Shown: positions 41,714-51,518, numbered from the stretch's first letter. The stretch is DNA of 64,000 nt from CALCKU01 sp964654665 (GCA_964654665.1 CAZZKV010000012.1:1-64000), one strand, 5' to 3'. Program-made: numbers and translations. The notes: generated by a model from the letters alone, not told the origin.

Positions 41714-42550
41714 TTATGACTGACATCTCTTGCATAAAAAACTTGACCGCCCTGATTGGATGATGCGTGTTATGGGCGTCGTGCAATTATGACAGGGTTT
41801 GCCTTCACGTCCGTAAACTGCAAAATTATGTTGAAAATACCCTAAATCACCCTTGGTATTCGCGAAATCCTTAAGGCTGCTTCCGCCGGCATTTATGGCT
41901 TCGTGAATGACATCTTTAATGTGGCGGGTCAGGCGTTCTATTTCAGCGCGCTTAAGCGCGCCAGCAGAGCGTTCAGGCGAAATGCCGGCCCGATAGAGCG
42001 CTTCGCAAACATAGATATTGCCTAATCCCGCGACTATATGCTGGTTCAAAAGAGCGGCTTTGATTGTACTTGTTTTATGTTTAATAGCGGAGCGCAAAGC
42101 CGGAGCGTTGAAATCGTTCCCTAAAGGTTCTGGACCAAGATCATCAAGGCGATACGGCGCCTTGGCGCTAATAAGATCCATAAACCCAAAACGCCGAGGA
42201 TCATTATAAGTTATCCGGGCGCCGCTGCTCATTTCAAAAATTACATGATCGTGTTTGGAATTGGTCTTAGGATTATAGACGTAATGGCCCTGGTGTTTCG
42301 TATCAATAGTAAACCGCCCCGACATACCCATATGCATGAAGAGGCGCTCACCCGTAGACAACTCGGCTTGTAGAAATTTAGCGCGTCTTGACAGGCGTGT
42401 GAGAGTCGAGCCTTGAATACGGTCTATAAATCCATCAGCAAAAGGAAAGCGTAGATCCGCTCTGTTTAATATAACCGTTTCAAAACGGAACCCTTCCATG
42501 ACGGGCGCTAGGCCCCGTTTCACGGTTTCAACTTCGGGTAATTCGGGCAT
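41714..42550 (-). CDS. mutM: Formamidopyrimidine-DNA glycosylase (MutM/Fpg)
   Basis: 278 residues. The N-terminal MPELPEVETVKRGL provides the catalytic Pro and Glu residues, LNQHIVAGLGNIYVCEALY is the helix-two-turn-helix, and the C-terminal CHNCTTPI...FLCKRCQS is the zinc finger. It removes oxidised purines from DNA. It is divergent from ubiE at 44 nt, the usual alphaproteobacterial arrangement. Confidence 0.97.
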   Translation of the reverse strand: MPELPEVETVKRGLAPVMEGFRFETVILNRADLRFPFADGFIDRIQGSTLTRLSRRAKFLQAELSTGERLFMHMGMSGRFTIDTKHQGHYVYNPKTNSKHDHVIFEMSSGARITYNDPRRFGFMDLISAKAPYRLDDLGPEPLGNDFNAPALRSAIKHKTSTIKAALLNQHIVAGLGNIYVCEALYRAGISPERSAGALKRAEIERLTRHIKDVIHEAINAGGSSLKDFANTKGDLGYFQHNFAVYGREGKPCHNCTTPITRIIQSGRSSFLCKRCQS

Positions 42551-42594
42551 GATGTCCTATGGCTAATTTTAGACGCTTGGTTTAGGTAGCGCTT

Positions 42595-43389
42595 ATGGAT
42601 AAAAATACAAAGCCCAAAACAACCGCTGCCGAAACCACAATCGATTTTGGATTTGAAAATGTGCCGATATCGGAAAAAGCCTCTCGCGTGCGTGGCGTTT
42701 TTGACTCTGTTGCGGCCAATTATGACGTAATGAATGATGCGATGTCGCTAGGTGTCCACCGGACATGGAAAAACATGACTATAACCAAGATTAATCCACA
42801 ACCCGGCGAGCGTTTGATTGATGTTGCGGGAGGAACCGGAGATTTGGCCCGGCGTTTTATTAAGCGTGCAGAGCGTGTACGCCGCCGTCGCGGCGGGCCC
42901 GCTGCGCGAGCTATTATTTGCGATATTAATGCCGAAATGCTGTATGCGGGGATTGATCCCGTAAAGGATAGCGGATTGGATATTTCGCGGATTTGCGGCG
43001 ACGCGCAGTGCTTACCGTTTCCTGATAACCATGCTGATGTGATAACTATTGCTTTCGGTATTAGAAATGTAACGGACCGTATGGCGGCCTTGAAGGAATT
43101 TTCCCGCGTTTTAAAACCGGGCGGGCGGTTATTTGTTCTCGAATTTTCAACCCCGCCGGCACAGGCCCTTCGTCGATTATATGACCTGTATTCTTTTAAT
43201 GTTATTCCGCGGCTTGGCGGATTGCTAGCAGGGGATAAAGATAGCTATCAATATTTGGTAGAAAGCATTCGCCGATTTCCGCGCCAAGCCGCCTTTGCCG
43301 ATATGATAGAGGAGGCTGGATTTAGCCGAATCGGGTGGCAAGATTATTCGGGTGGGATTGCAGCCTTGCATTGGGGATGGAAAATCTAG
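42595..43389 (+). CDS. ubiE: Ubiquinone/menaquinone biosynthesis methyltransferase UbiE
   Basis: 264 residues, class I methyltransferase. RVRGVFDSVAANYDVMND, LIDVAGGTGDLA (SAM-binding loop), AFGIRNVTDR and KPGGRLFVLEFS are UbiE signatures. It C-methylates the benzoquinone or demethylmenaquinone ring. In many relatives ubiB follows; here an ABC exporter follows instead. Confidence 0.96.
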   Translation: MDKNTKPKTTAAETTIDFGFENVPISEKASRVRGVFDSVAANYDVMNDAMSLGVHRTWKNMTITKINPQPGERLIDVAGGTGDLARRFIKRAERVRRRRGGPAARAIICDINAEMLYAGIDPVKDSGLDISRICGDAQCLPFPDNHADVITIAFGIRNVTDRMAALKEFSRVLKPGGRLFVLEFSTPPAQALRRLYDLYSFNVIPRLGGLLAGDKDSYQYLVESIRRFPRQAAFADMIEEAGFSRIGWQDYSGGIAALHWGWKI

Positions 43390-43426
43390 CCCTTGTAACG
43401 CGCGATAATTACCCTAACTATCCACA

Positions 43427-45250
43427 ATGGTACCAAGCTCTATACAATCCGCAAAAGCTGAAGAAAAATTATCCTACCAGCTTAAAAGCTTTTGGCGGTT
43501 GTGGCCTTATTTGTGGCCGGCATCACGGCCCAGTTATAAATTGCGTACGTTTTTAGCATTAACCTTGACGATTGCCGGACAATTTATCGTCGTCGCTGCT
43601 CCGTTTTTTTTGGGTCGCGCCATTGATGCTATGAACGCCCAGATAGAGTCTATGGGACCGGGCGGCGCGATAGGTATATCGATAATTTTGTTGATATTGG
43701 CTTATGGGGGGTTTCGCCTGTTTTCAATTCTTCTATCTGAAGGGCGAGAATTTATTTTTGCACCTGTCGCCCAATATGCCCAGCGTTCTGTGGCGACGGC
43801 GACATTTGCGCATTTGCATCGGTTATCCTTACGGTTCCACCTTGAAAAACGTACCGGCGGATTATCGCGCACGATCGAGCGCGGTATCCGGTCTATCGAT
43901 TTTCTATTCCGGTTTCTGCTGTTCAACATTGGCCCAACGCTATTGCAATTAGGGATAGCGGGCAGTGCGTTTTGGCTGGCTTATAACTGGCAATTCGCCT
44001 TAATTGCTGTGGCTGTTGTTTTGGCTTACATTGGCTTTACAATTTCTACAACAGAATGGCGGTTAAAATTTCGTAGAGATATGAACCGGCAGGATACCCA
44101 GGCGAATGCAAAAGCAATTGATAGTCTTCTCAATTATGAAACCGTCAAATATTTCAATGCCGAGGATTTTGAAACCGAGCGCTATGACCGGGCTATGGCA
44201 GGGTATCAAAAGGCGGCAATTTTATCACGCACCTCTCTAGCGACGGTAAATATAGGACAAAGCTTTTTAATGAATGTGGGTTTGGTCGCTCTGGTTTTAC
44301 TAGCGGCGCAAAATATCCTGCGCGGCGACATGACAACGGGTGACGTGTTCACTATTACGATGGTGATGATGCAGGTTTATCGACCCTTGAATATTCTAGG
44401 CTTTGCCTATCGGGAAATTAAACAAGCTCTAACGGATATGGAAAAAATGTTTGCTCTGCTCGATATTCAGCCCGAGGTACAAGACTCAGCGGAGGCTCGC
44501 GCTATTAATGATATTAAAGGCGCAATTGCATTTGAAAATGTCGCATTTCGATACGAGGCTAACCGTCCGATATTAGGCGGGGTAAGTTTTACGATAGAGC
44601 CGGGCCAGACCGTGGCTGTCGTAGGGCCAACGGGGGCGGGTAAATCGACTTTGTCCCGCATCCTTTTCCGCTTTTATAATATTGCCTCTGGCTGCGTTCG
44701 GGTTGATGGTCATGATATAACTGAAATTACGCAAGACAGCCTGCGCCGCACTATTGGTATTGTACCGCAAGACACGGTACTTTTTAATGATACTATCGGT
44801 TATAATATCGGCTATGCGCAGCCCGAAGCCACGCAAGGTGAGATTGAGAATGCTGCGCGGGATGCGCAAATTCATGATTTTATTACAGCTTTGCCCGCAG
44901 GGTATGATACGCTTGTAGGGGAACGCGGGCTTAAACTATCAGGCGGGGAAAAGCAGCGGGTGGCTATTGCTCGGACGTTATTAAAAAATCCGGCGATTTT
45001 GATATTAGATGAGGCGACCTCGGCGCTTGACAGTGTTACGGAACGCGACATTCAGACGGCTTTGGATATAGCCTCCAAAGATCGGACAACATTAGTTATT
45101 GCGCATCGGCTCTCGACGATTATCGGGGCTGATAAGATTATTGTTATGGAGGCTGGCCGTATTGCCGAACAGGGAACCCATAGCGAATTGCTTAAGAAAC
45201 AGGGCCTATATTCGCGGCTGTGGGAGCAACAAGAAAATATGCCGGCATGA
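43427..45250 (+). CDS. Atm1-type ABC exporter (permease-ATPase fusion)
   Basis: 607 residues: six membrane segments (about residues 40-320) and an ATPase with GPTGAGKSTLSRILFRFYN (Walker A), LSGGEKQRVAIARTLLKNP (signature), ILILDEATSALD (Walker B) and AHRLSTI. The permease contains SIDFLFRFLLFNIGPTLLQL and NYETVKYFNAEDFE, typical of the Atm1/HMT1 family that exports glutathione-linked or Fe-S precursor compounds. Its position after ubiE is unusual. Confidence 0.9.
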   Translation: MVPSSIQSAKAEEKLSYQLKSFWRLWPYLWPASRPSYKLRTFLALTLTIAGQFIVVAAPFFLGRAIDAMNAQIESMGPGGAIGISIILLILAYGGFRLFSILLSEGREFIFAPVAQYAQRSVATATFAHLHRLSLRFHLEKRTGGLSRTIERGIRSIDFLFRFLLFNIGPTLLQLGIAGSAFWLAYNWQFALIAVAVVLAYIGFTISTTEWRLKFRRDMNRQDTQANAKAIDSLLNYETVKYFNAEDFETERYDRAMAGYQKAAILSRTSLATVNIGQSFLMNVGLVALVLLAAQNILRGDMTTGDVFTITMVMMQVYRPLNILGFAYREIKQALTDMEKMFALLDIQPEVQDSAEARAINDIKGAIAFENVAFRYEANRPILGGVSFTIEPGQTVAVVGPTGAGKSTLSRILFRFYNIASGCVRVDGHDITEITQDSLRRTIGIVPQDTVLFNDTIGYNIGYAQPEATQGEIENAARDAQIHDFITALPAGYDTLVGERGLKLSGGEKQRVAIARTLLKNPAILILDEATSALDSVTERDIQTALDIASKDRTTLVIAHRLSTIIGADKIIVMEAGRIAEQGTHSELLKKQGLYSRLWEQQENMPA

Positions 45251-45259
45251 TATCAACGC

Positions 45260-45793
45260 TTAGAGGGATGATATTTTTATCATAACATCTTGTAGGCGGC
45301 GTATTTGATGTGTTTCTTGATCAATGCCCATTTCAAGAGCAAGTAATTTACCCTTTTGATTCAAATTCAATTCTTTGCCGTCATAAAAACGGTGTTTAAT
45401 ACGGTGATATTTCATTAATTTTGTTTGATGTTGTTCTATCCGAATAGTCAATTGATCTTTAAGCGCATCAATATCAATAGCGTCCATGGCATAAAATTTG
45501 ACCAATAAATCATCTTTGATAGACGGTTGGCGGCTGGGCCGCATGGACCAGAGATTAACCGCCTCGCGTCCTTTAGGTGTTATTGTATGCAAGATACGGT
45601 TGGGTTTGCCCGATTGTTTCACCTCATCACTTTTGACAAAGCCTTTTTCACGTAACCTACCGAGTTCGCGGTAAATTTGCTGATGCGAAGCGCGCCAGAA
45701 AAACCCGATTGAGGCATCGAAATTCTTCGCCAAATCATAGCCGCTCATTGATCGTTCGGTCAGACAGACTAAGATGGCTTCGGCCAAGGCCAT
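45260..45793 (-). CDS. PadR-family transcription regulator
   Basis: About 177 residues. AEAILVCLTERSMSGYDLAKNF is the winged-helix start, FWRASHQQIYRELGRLREKGFV the recognition region, and the C-terminal helical Vir_act_alpha-type part follows. The ATG at 45791-45793 with GGGGAG upstream is preferred over the GTG at 45817. It is divergent from an SDR-led operon, with a perfect inverted repeat in between, the expected operator. Ligand unknown. Confidence 0.87.
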   Translation of the reverse strand: MALAEAILVCLTERSMSGYDLAKNFDASIGFFWRASHQQIYRELGRLREKGFVKSDEVKQSGKPNRILHTITPKGREAVNLWSMRPSRQPSIKDDLLVKFYAMDAIDIDALKDQLTIRIEQHQTKLMKYHRIKHRFYDGKELNLNQKGKLLALEMGIDQETHQIRRLQDVMIKISSL

Positions 45794-45814
45794 GATGACT
45801 CCCCTATTGCTTGT

Positions 45815-45838
45815 CACTATGCAATTTTTTTCATAGTG
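45815..45838. promoter_or_regulatory. Inverted repeat, probable PadR operator
   Basis: CACTATG and CATAGTG are perfect 7-bp arms separated by 10 nt of T-rich sequence, between the padR start (45793) and the SDR start (45867). Confidence 0.6.
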
Positions 45839-45866
45839 TTCTTAAGGTATACAAGCAGGATGTCCA

Positions 45867-46760
45867 ATGTCTCTTCAAGGAAAAACAATTTTTATGTCAG
45901 GCGGCTCACGGGGTATTGGCTTGGCTATGGCTAAAAAATGTGCAGCACAGGGTGCTAATGTCGCTATTGCCGCCAAAACGGCTGAGCCTCACCCTAAACT
46001 TGACGGCACGATTTATACGGCCGCCCGCGCGATAGAAGCGGCCGGTGCTGCGTATAACATTAAAGCCTTGCCCCTTATTTGTGATATTCGCGATGAACAG
46101 GCTGTGGATAAAGCTGTGGAAAAGACTGTGGATCAGTTGGGCGGTATCGATATTTGTATTAATAATGCCAGTGCAATTGCTTTAACGCCAACACCGTTAA
46201 CATCGATGAAGCGTTACGATTTGATGAATGATGTGAATGCACGCGGTACATTTATGCTGAGTCAGAAATGTTACCCATATCTAAAACAAGCTTCTAATCC
46301 GCATATTCTTAACATTGCTCCGCCGCTGGATATGTCGGCTCGCTGGTTTAAACGACATACGGCTTATACAATGGCGAAATATGGTATGAGTATGTGCACA
46401 TTGGGTATGGCGGCTGAATTTGCCAAAGACGGTATTGCGGTTAATTCACTTTGGCCTATGACGTCGATTGATACGGCGGCAGTACGAAATGTTTTGGGCG
46501 GTGACAGTATGGCCAAAATGAGCCGCACGCCTGACATTATGGCGGACGCAGCCTGTGTCGTGCTTAATCAAGATGCCAAAGAATATACGGGTCAGTTTAT
46601 CATTGATGAATTCATTTTGTCAGAAACAGGAACAACCGATTTTAGGCAATATAATCAGCCGGGATATGAGGGCCCCTTAGCGGCAGATTTCTTTGTACCG
46701 TCTGATTGGATAGCCAAAAGCCGGTCTGATGTTGTTGAACATCCCGGTTATAAAGATTGA
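45867..46760 (+). CDS. Short-chain dehydrogenase (SDR, HSDL2-like)
   Basis: 297 residues. SGGSRGIGLAMA (cofactor loop), INNASAIAL and the catalytic YTMAKYG (Tyr-x3-Lys) are present, with a longer C-terminal tail than classical SDRs. The TAEPHPKLDGTIYTAARAIEAAG segment is characteristic of the HSDL2/peroxisomal-type subgroup acting on lipid-like substrates. First gene of the operon opposite padR. Confidence 0.88.
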   Translation: MSLQGKTIFMSGGSRGIGLAMAKKCAAQGANVAIAAKTAEPHPKLDGTIYTAARAIEAAGAAYNIKALPLICDIRDEQAVDKAVEKTVDQLGGIDICINNASAIALTPTPLTSMKRYDLMNDVNARGTFMLSQKCYPYLKQASNPHILNIAPPLDMSARWFKRHTAYTMAKYGMSMCTLGMAAEFAKDGIAVNSLWPMTSIDTAAVRNVLGGDSMAKMSRTPDIMADAACVVLNQDAKEYTGQFIIDEFILSETGTTDFRQYNQPGYEGPLAADFFVPSDWIAKSRSDVVEHPGYKD

Positions 46761-46807
46761 ATGCAGAATAATTAATTAGGATAATTAATACTAACCCAAG
46801 GAATTTT

Positions 46808-47245
46808 ATGCCTACGCTTAATGCGCTTGATCCAACACCCGATCAAATTAAAGAGTTTCTATCCCATAAACTGGCCAGCGAGCCCGTTTTCATGCTGAAC
46901 TTGCTTAAATTCAAAGACCGAGCAACCTATAAAGACGGCGAAGATGTTTCTGGCCGTGAAGCTTATAGCCGTTATGCCAAAGCTTTGACCTTGCTAGTTA
47001 AAGATGCGGGAACAGATTCCAAACCAATTTTTGGCGGCAAGATCAATGCCTGTCTTATCGGGGCTGGCGCCGGTGTTGATAAAGATAATATGGAATGGGA
47101 CGCAGTTGCCATATTCCGATACCCTAACGCGGCCACCATGTTTCAACTGGTAAGCTCTGATGCCTATCGTAAAATCCATAAACATCGCCGGGCTGGCCTT
47201 GCAGGGCAATTACTCATTAGCTGTGATAACGGAGGGATATTTTAA
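46808..47245 (+). CDS. DUF1330-family protein
   Basis: 145 residues. EPVFMLNLLKFKDRA, REAYSRYAKAL and AIFRYPNAATMFQLVSSDAY are DUF1330 features (a ferredoxin-like dimeric alpha/beta barrel). Its role is unknown; such proteins are often found in small-molecule catabolic operons. Its stop overlaps the next start by one base (TAATG). Confidence 0.83.
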   Translation: MPTLNALDPTPDQIKEFLSHKLASEPVFMLNLLKFKDRATYKDGEDVSGREAYSRYAKALTLLVKDAGTDSKPIFGGKINACLIGAGAGVDKDNMEWDAVAIFRYPNAATMFQLVSSDAYRKIHKHRRAGLAGQLLISCDNGGIF

Positions 47246-48330
47246 TGTCCCAAACCTTACTGGTTAAAAAGTCTGATTTTTCGGATGTATCTCTGGTTCA
47301 CGCAGATGATCCGCCATTGGCGGACGGGTATATACGTGTTGCGATCGGACCTTGGGCCCTAACGGCAAATAATATTACGTATATGGTTGCTGGCGATCGC
47401 ATCGGATATTGGAAATTTTTTGACCCGCAGGCCTATGGCCTTGATAAGCCCGACCATGGCAGAATGCCAGTATGGGGATATGCCCGAGTTACGCAAAGCC
47501 GCTGCGAGGGGGTCGAGCCGGGCCAAACCCTTTATGGTTTTCTCCCAATTGCTGATCATTTTGACATGCGCCCGACAAAGATCAGCCGCTCTGGATTTGT
47601 AGATGGTAACGAGCACCGGACCGGGCTCCATAATATTTATAACCGCTATACAGTCGTTGAGTCCGACCCATCCTTTGCAGTGCATCAGGATTTACAACCC
47701 TTGCTAAGACCACTGTTTACAACAAGCTTTTTGATCGATGATTTTCTGGATGATGAAAATGTCTTTGGTGCCGATCAGGTTTTGATTTTATCGGCCTCGT
47801 CTAAAACCGCTCTGGGGACAGCCTTTTGTCTTAAAGAGCGCGGCGGCGTTAAAATCACGGGATTAACATCGGATGGCAATATGGCCTTTACGCGCGGAAC
47901 GGGGTTTTATGACGCGGTTTACAATTATGATTCTGTGACGTCATTAGATCCGCAGGTGAAAACCGTTATTGTAGATATGTCAGGCAATGGTACAGTTATC
48001 GCCGCAGTTCAGGATCATTTTAAAGATAATTTGAAATATATTTGCCGGGTTGGCCTCTCGCATTGGGATTCTCTGTCAGGCGTAACGTCTAATCAAACGA
48101 CGTCGCAGGCTTTCTTTTTTGCCCCTGACAGAGCCAAACAACGGCTTGAAGATTGGGGTGGGGCAGGCTTTGCTACTCAATTGGGTGCGCGCTGGCTCCC
48201 ATTTTTGGATAGTGCAAGCGATTGGCTCTCTATTGAAAAAACCAGCGGTATTGGCCCTATTCTTCAAGCTTATAAGGCCGTGTTAGGCGGGCAGGCCGCC
48301 CCTGATAAAGGATATCTGTTTTCACTATAG
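47245..48330 (+). CDS. DUF2855-family MDR-like protein
   Basis: 361 residues. RVAIGPWALTANNITYMVAGD, FFDP and GRMPVWGYARVTQS match DUF2855. The fold is medium-chain dehydrogenase-like, but the NAD-binding glycine-rich motif is not obvious, and the zinc-binding residues of alcohol dehydrogenases are not seen. No activity is established to my knowledge. Overlaps DUF1330 by 1 nt, so the two are tightly coupled. Confidence 0.85.
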   Translation: MSQTLLVKKSDFSDVSLVHADDPPLADGYIRVAIGPWALTANNITYMVAGDRIGYWKFFDPQAYGLDKPDHGRMPVWGYARVTQSRCEGVEPGQTLYGFLPIADHFDMRPTKISRSGFVDGNEHRTGLHNIYNRYTVVESDPSFAVHQDLQPLLRPLFTTSFLIDDFLDDENVFGADQVLILSASSKTALGTAFCLKERGGVKITGLTSDGNMAFTRGTGFYDAVYNYDSVTSLDPQVKTVIVDMSGNGTVIAAVQDHFKDNLKYICRVGLSHWDSLSGVTSNQTTSQAFFFAPDRAKQRLEDWGGAGFATQLGARWLPFLDSASDWLSIEKTSGIGPILQAYKAVLGGQAAPDKGYLFSL

Positions 48331-48339
48331 GACAAGCAT

Positions 48340-49170
48340 ATGACTTATAATTGCTTCGACGTTTCGATTGATAATAATATTGCACATATTGTGTTAAGCC
48401 GCCCGGAAAAGCGTAATGCGATGAGTGCAGATTTCTGGCGTGAATTACCGGAAATTATTCAGGATATTGATGATAATGCTAGAGCGCGCGTTATTGTGAT
48501 ATCCAGCACCGGCCCTATTTTTTCTGCGGGTATTGATGTGGCCATGTTATCTGGTGATGTCACGGGTAGCGGCGATAAAAATATGGCTGATTACGGCGCC
48601 CATTTTTATAGTACTGTTAAGCGGTTACAAGCCAGTTTCAGCGCGCTCGAAAATTGCCGCATCCCCGTATTAGCTGCCATCCAAGGCGGTTGTATAGGCG
48701 GCGGTGTTGATTTGATTACCGCTTGCGACATGCGGTATGGCACGGCTGATAGTTATATTACCATTTATGAAATCAATGTGGGTATGACAGCTGATGTAGG
48801 AACATTTCCCCGTATTTTAAATCACCTGCCTGAAGGTATTGTTCGCGAGCTGGCCTATACGGGGCGAAAAATGAAAGCTGATGAAGCAACCCAGCGCGGT
48901 TTGTTTAACGCGGTCTATGACAGTCAAGAAGCCATGCTTGAGGCTGTGATGAAGACCGCCGCGCAGATTGCTTCTAAACCCCCTATGGCGATTTACGGCT
49001 GTAAGCGGATAATTAAATATAGCCGGGATCACAGCACCGAAGATGCGCTTGATAATATTGGCGTTTGGAATATGTCTATGTTGATTCCAACCGAAATGAT
49101 GGAAGCCATGCAGGCCATGGGCCAAAAACGGGCAGGTGTTTTTAAAGACTTGCCGAAAAAAACCGGTTAA
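48340..49170 (+). CDS. Dienoyl-CoA isomerase-like crotonase
   Basis: 276 residues. SRPEKRNAMS, FSAGIDVAML, QGGCIGGGVDLITACDMRY and EINVGMTADVGTFPRI. The acids in the last segment are arranged as in delta3,5-delta2,4-dienoyl-CoA isomerase (ECH1), which shifts double bonds in unsaturated acyl-CoA. Nine nt after the DUF2855 gene. A role in breaking down an unsaturated acyl or ring-derived CoA ester is plausible. Confidence 0.85.
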   Translation: MTYNCFDVSIDNNIAHIVLSRPEKRNAMSADFWRELPEIIQDIDDNARARVIVISSTGPIFSAGIDVAMLSGDVTGSGDKNMADYGAHFYSTVKRLQASFSALENCRIPVLAAIQGGCIGGGVDLITACDMRYGTADSYITIYEINVGMTADVGTFPRILNHLPEGIVRELAYTGRKMKADEATQRGLFNAVYDSQEAMLEAVMKTAAQIASKPPMAIYGCKRIIKYSRDHSTEDALDNIGVWNMSMLIPTEMMEAMQAMGQKRAGVFKDLPKKTG

Positions 49171-49175
49171 TTTGT

Positions 49176-49757
49176 ATGAAAACCGTTGAAGCATATATTC
49201 AAAAGGTGCCGCAATGGCGCGATGAATTACGGATTTTATGCGATCTCGTTTTACAAACTGACCTTAAAGAAACCATCAAATGGGGCGCGCCGAGTTATGG
49301 TTTGGACGGCCATAACCTTATTGGGGTCAACGGGTTTAAATCTTATTTTGGACTATGGTTTCATCAAGGTGCTTTGCTAAGTGACCCGGCCGGTGTTTTA
49401 ATCAATGCACAAATAGGGAAAACGACCGCGATGCGTCAGTGGCGAATGTATCATATGGATGATATTAATCCTAAGATGATTCAGCAATATCTGGACGAGA
49501 CACTCGCGCATTGCCGAGCTGGCCGGCGCGTGAAAATTCCGCCCAAGCGACCAGTTGCTATGCCGCAGATATTACGAGATGCCTTAGACAGAGATGCAAT
49601 CGCGCATGACATGTTTGCTAGGCTAAGCCAGAGTCACCGCCGTGAATATATTGACTATATAACCGAGGCCAAACGTGACGCCACACAAGTAAAGCGTCTC
49701 GATAAAACCTTAACATTGATAAAATCTGGCGCAGGGCTTCACGATCAATATCGGTGA
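49176..49757 (+). CDS. YdeI/OmpD-associated family protein (DUF1801-like)
   Basis: 193 residues. An N-terminal DUF1801-like half (ETIKWGAPSYGLDGHNLIG, SYFGLWFHQGALL) and a C-terminal YdeI tail with ILRDALDRD and SHRREYIDYITEAKR. The family is associated with stress and the bactofilin or envelope context, without a known reaction. Five nt after the crotonase gene, probably the last gene of the PadR operon. Confidence 0.8.
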   Translation: MKTVEAYIQKVPQWRDELRILCDLVLQTDLKETIKWGAPSYGLDGHNLIGVNGFKSYFGLWFHQGALLSDPAGVLINAQIGKTTAMRQWRMYHMDDINPKMIQQYLDETLAHCRAGRRVKIPPKRPVAMPQILRDALDRDAIAHDMFARLSQSHRREYIDYITEAKRDATQVKRLDKTLTLIKSGAGLHDQYR

Positions 49758-49799
49758 GGTATCTTCATGGTTAAGACGTGTCCTAATGCTATGAATTCA

Positions 49800-50414
49800 T
49801 TAGCTGTGCGCGGCACCCCAATAATTATAGGCGAGTACTTTGGGGCCGGGAATATACATTTCATCCAGCCTATCAAGATGTAGGCCTGCACTCCGAAATA
49901 GCGCCGGAATATCGCGCCCGCTATGACAGCCACCAGCGATTTTTTTCCAATAGGGATCAATCCGATTTTGCCATTTATGAATGTTTTCATCCGGGGCTTT
50001 GCCATGTTCCGTAAATAATATCTGTCCGCCCGGTTTTAGAATGCGGCCCATTTCATGTAAGGCTTTAATAGGGTCGGGGATCGTGCAGAGCGTATATGTG
50101 ACGACAACCGTATCTGCGGTATTATTTTCTAATGGAATATCTTCGCCTGATAAGCCGATGCGCTCTATCGGAATAGGGCAAGCGGTACGGCGGGCTTGAC
50201 CGCGGTTCCATATAGGGTCGTCAGGGTCCACACCAATGATTTTGCTGACGTTAGCCGGGTTATAATGGGGTAAATTTAAGCCCGATCCAATGCCGATTTC
50301 TAAAACGACCCCTTTGGCATGGGGCACAACTTTTTCACGTTGTTTGGTAATCGGTCCTATGCTGCAGGTTTTGTCGAGACAACACGGCAGAATATAGCGG
50401 TTATAAAATCCCAT
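49800..50414 (-). CDS. Class I SAM-dependent methyltransferase
   Basis: 204 residues. VLEIGIGSGLNLPHYN (SAM loop), IGVDPDDP, VVTYTLCTIPDP and MGRILKPGGQILFTEH are the UbiE/PmtA-like Methyltransf_11 pattern. DKTCSIGPITKQREKVVPHA near the start resembles phosphatidylethanolamine N-methyltransferase-like or arsenite-methylase-like small enzymes. Substrate unknown. Confidence 0.83.
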   Translation of the reverse strand: MGFYNRYILPCCLDKTCSIGPITKQREKVVPHAKGVVLEIGIGSGLNLPHYNPANVSKIIGVDPDDPIWNRGQARRTACPIPIERIGLSGEDIPLENNTADTVVVTYTLCTIPDPIKALHEMGRILKPGGQILFTEHGKAPDENIHKWQNRIDPYWKKIAGGCHSGRDIPALFRSAGLHLDRLDEMYIPGPKVLAYNYWGAAHS

Positions 50415-50429
50415 ATGTGTTGATAGAGC

Positions 50430-51518
50430 TTATTGCCGCCGCGGTAAAGCAAAGCGTTCATCTGTCTGCCCACCCAAAATCATCTGGGCCATAAGTGCGC
50501 CTGAGCCAGCACTGAGCGTCCAGCCCATGTGACCATGTCCCGTATTAACCCATAGACCGGGTATGTGGCTGCGGCCAATAAAGGGACGGCCTAGCAGGCT
50601 CATGGGCCGAACGCCGCGCCACTGGCTAACGGGTTTGCCCAAAACAGCCACCATATCCGGTGCAATGCGGTGCCAGATTTCTTGTAAATCCAGGGCACTT
50701 TTTGTATCGACGCTACCCGACAGGCGGATATGATTATGAAACCGGGTCATAGCTGAGTGGCTGGCATGATCCATAATGGGGCCAATGGGGATGGCCAGCA
50801 TATTTTTAGGACGGTTAAAGTTGAGCGCAAATCCGGGAAGCTCGATCATGGGTATATTAACGCCCAAAGATGATAATAAATCCGGAGAACGAAATCCTGC
50901 AGTGATAATAACATGATCTGACATAATATCATGATCATTGGCGCGAATACCCATCAACCGGTTGTCATTAAGAAGAAAGTCGAAAGCTTTGATGTCATAA
51001 AGAATTGTACTGCCGCGCCGGATTATGGATGCAGCGAGCCGTTCGCTATATAAATAGGCATTTCCGGCGCTATCATTGGGAAAGGTGATGGCATGTCGGT
51101 TAAAGCTGGCTTTATTGGGAACGAGCGCTTTATAGGTTACGCCGAGGCGATCATATTGTGATAGGGCATGGCGATATGTGGATTCAGTTTCAAATATCTG
51201 CAAACTGCCGTTACGGGCCAGTTTAAGCGGTTTGTCTAAACGTGCGGCACGCTGATGAATTAATTCGGCGGACGTCTTTGCCAAATCAAATACGTCTTTG
51301 GCAATTTGGTCATTGGTTATCTTACCGAGGCCGAATAAATTCCATGCTCGGGCTTGACTGGGGTGTATCATACCAGAGTTTCGAAAACCGGCACCTTGGC
51401 CGGGATATGAATTTTTCTCTATAATTGTAACGCGCGCCCCGTTTGCAATTAAGGCATCTGCGCAAGATAAACCAATCAAGCCTGCACCAATTAGGATGAT
51501 ATGTGGAGCCTTTTCCAT
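50430..51518 (-). CDS. FAD-dependent amine/D-amino-acid dehydrogenase-like oxidoreductase (DadA/ThiO type)
   Basis: 362 residues. LIGAGLIGLSCADALIANGARVTIIEK is the N-terminal FAD-binding Rossmann loop, PGQGAGFRNSGMIHPSQA the DadA-like second motif, and LWVNTGHGHMGWTLSAGSGA the C-terminal FAD motif. It oxidises an amino acid or amine. The substrate is not evident. It lies upstream of the methyltransferase at a 15-nt gap. Confidence 0.87.
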   Translation of the reverse strand: MEKAPHIILIGAGLIGLSCADALIANGARVTIIEKNSYPGQGAGFRNSGMIHPSQARAWNLFGLGKITNDQIAKDVFDLAKTSAELIHQRAARLDKPLKLARNGSLQIFETESTYRHALSQYDRLGVTYKALVPNKASFNRHAITFPNDSAGNAYLYSERLAASIIRRGSTILYDIKAFDFLLNDNRLMGIRANDHDIMSDHVIITAGFRSPDLLSSLGVNIPMIELPGFALNFNRPKNMLAIPIGPIMDHASHSAMTRFHNHIRLSGSVDTKSALDLQEIWHRIAPDMVAVLGKPVSQWRGVRPMSLLGRPFIGRSHIPGLWVNTGHGHMGWTLSAGSGALMAQMILGGQTDERFALPRRQ

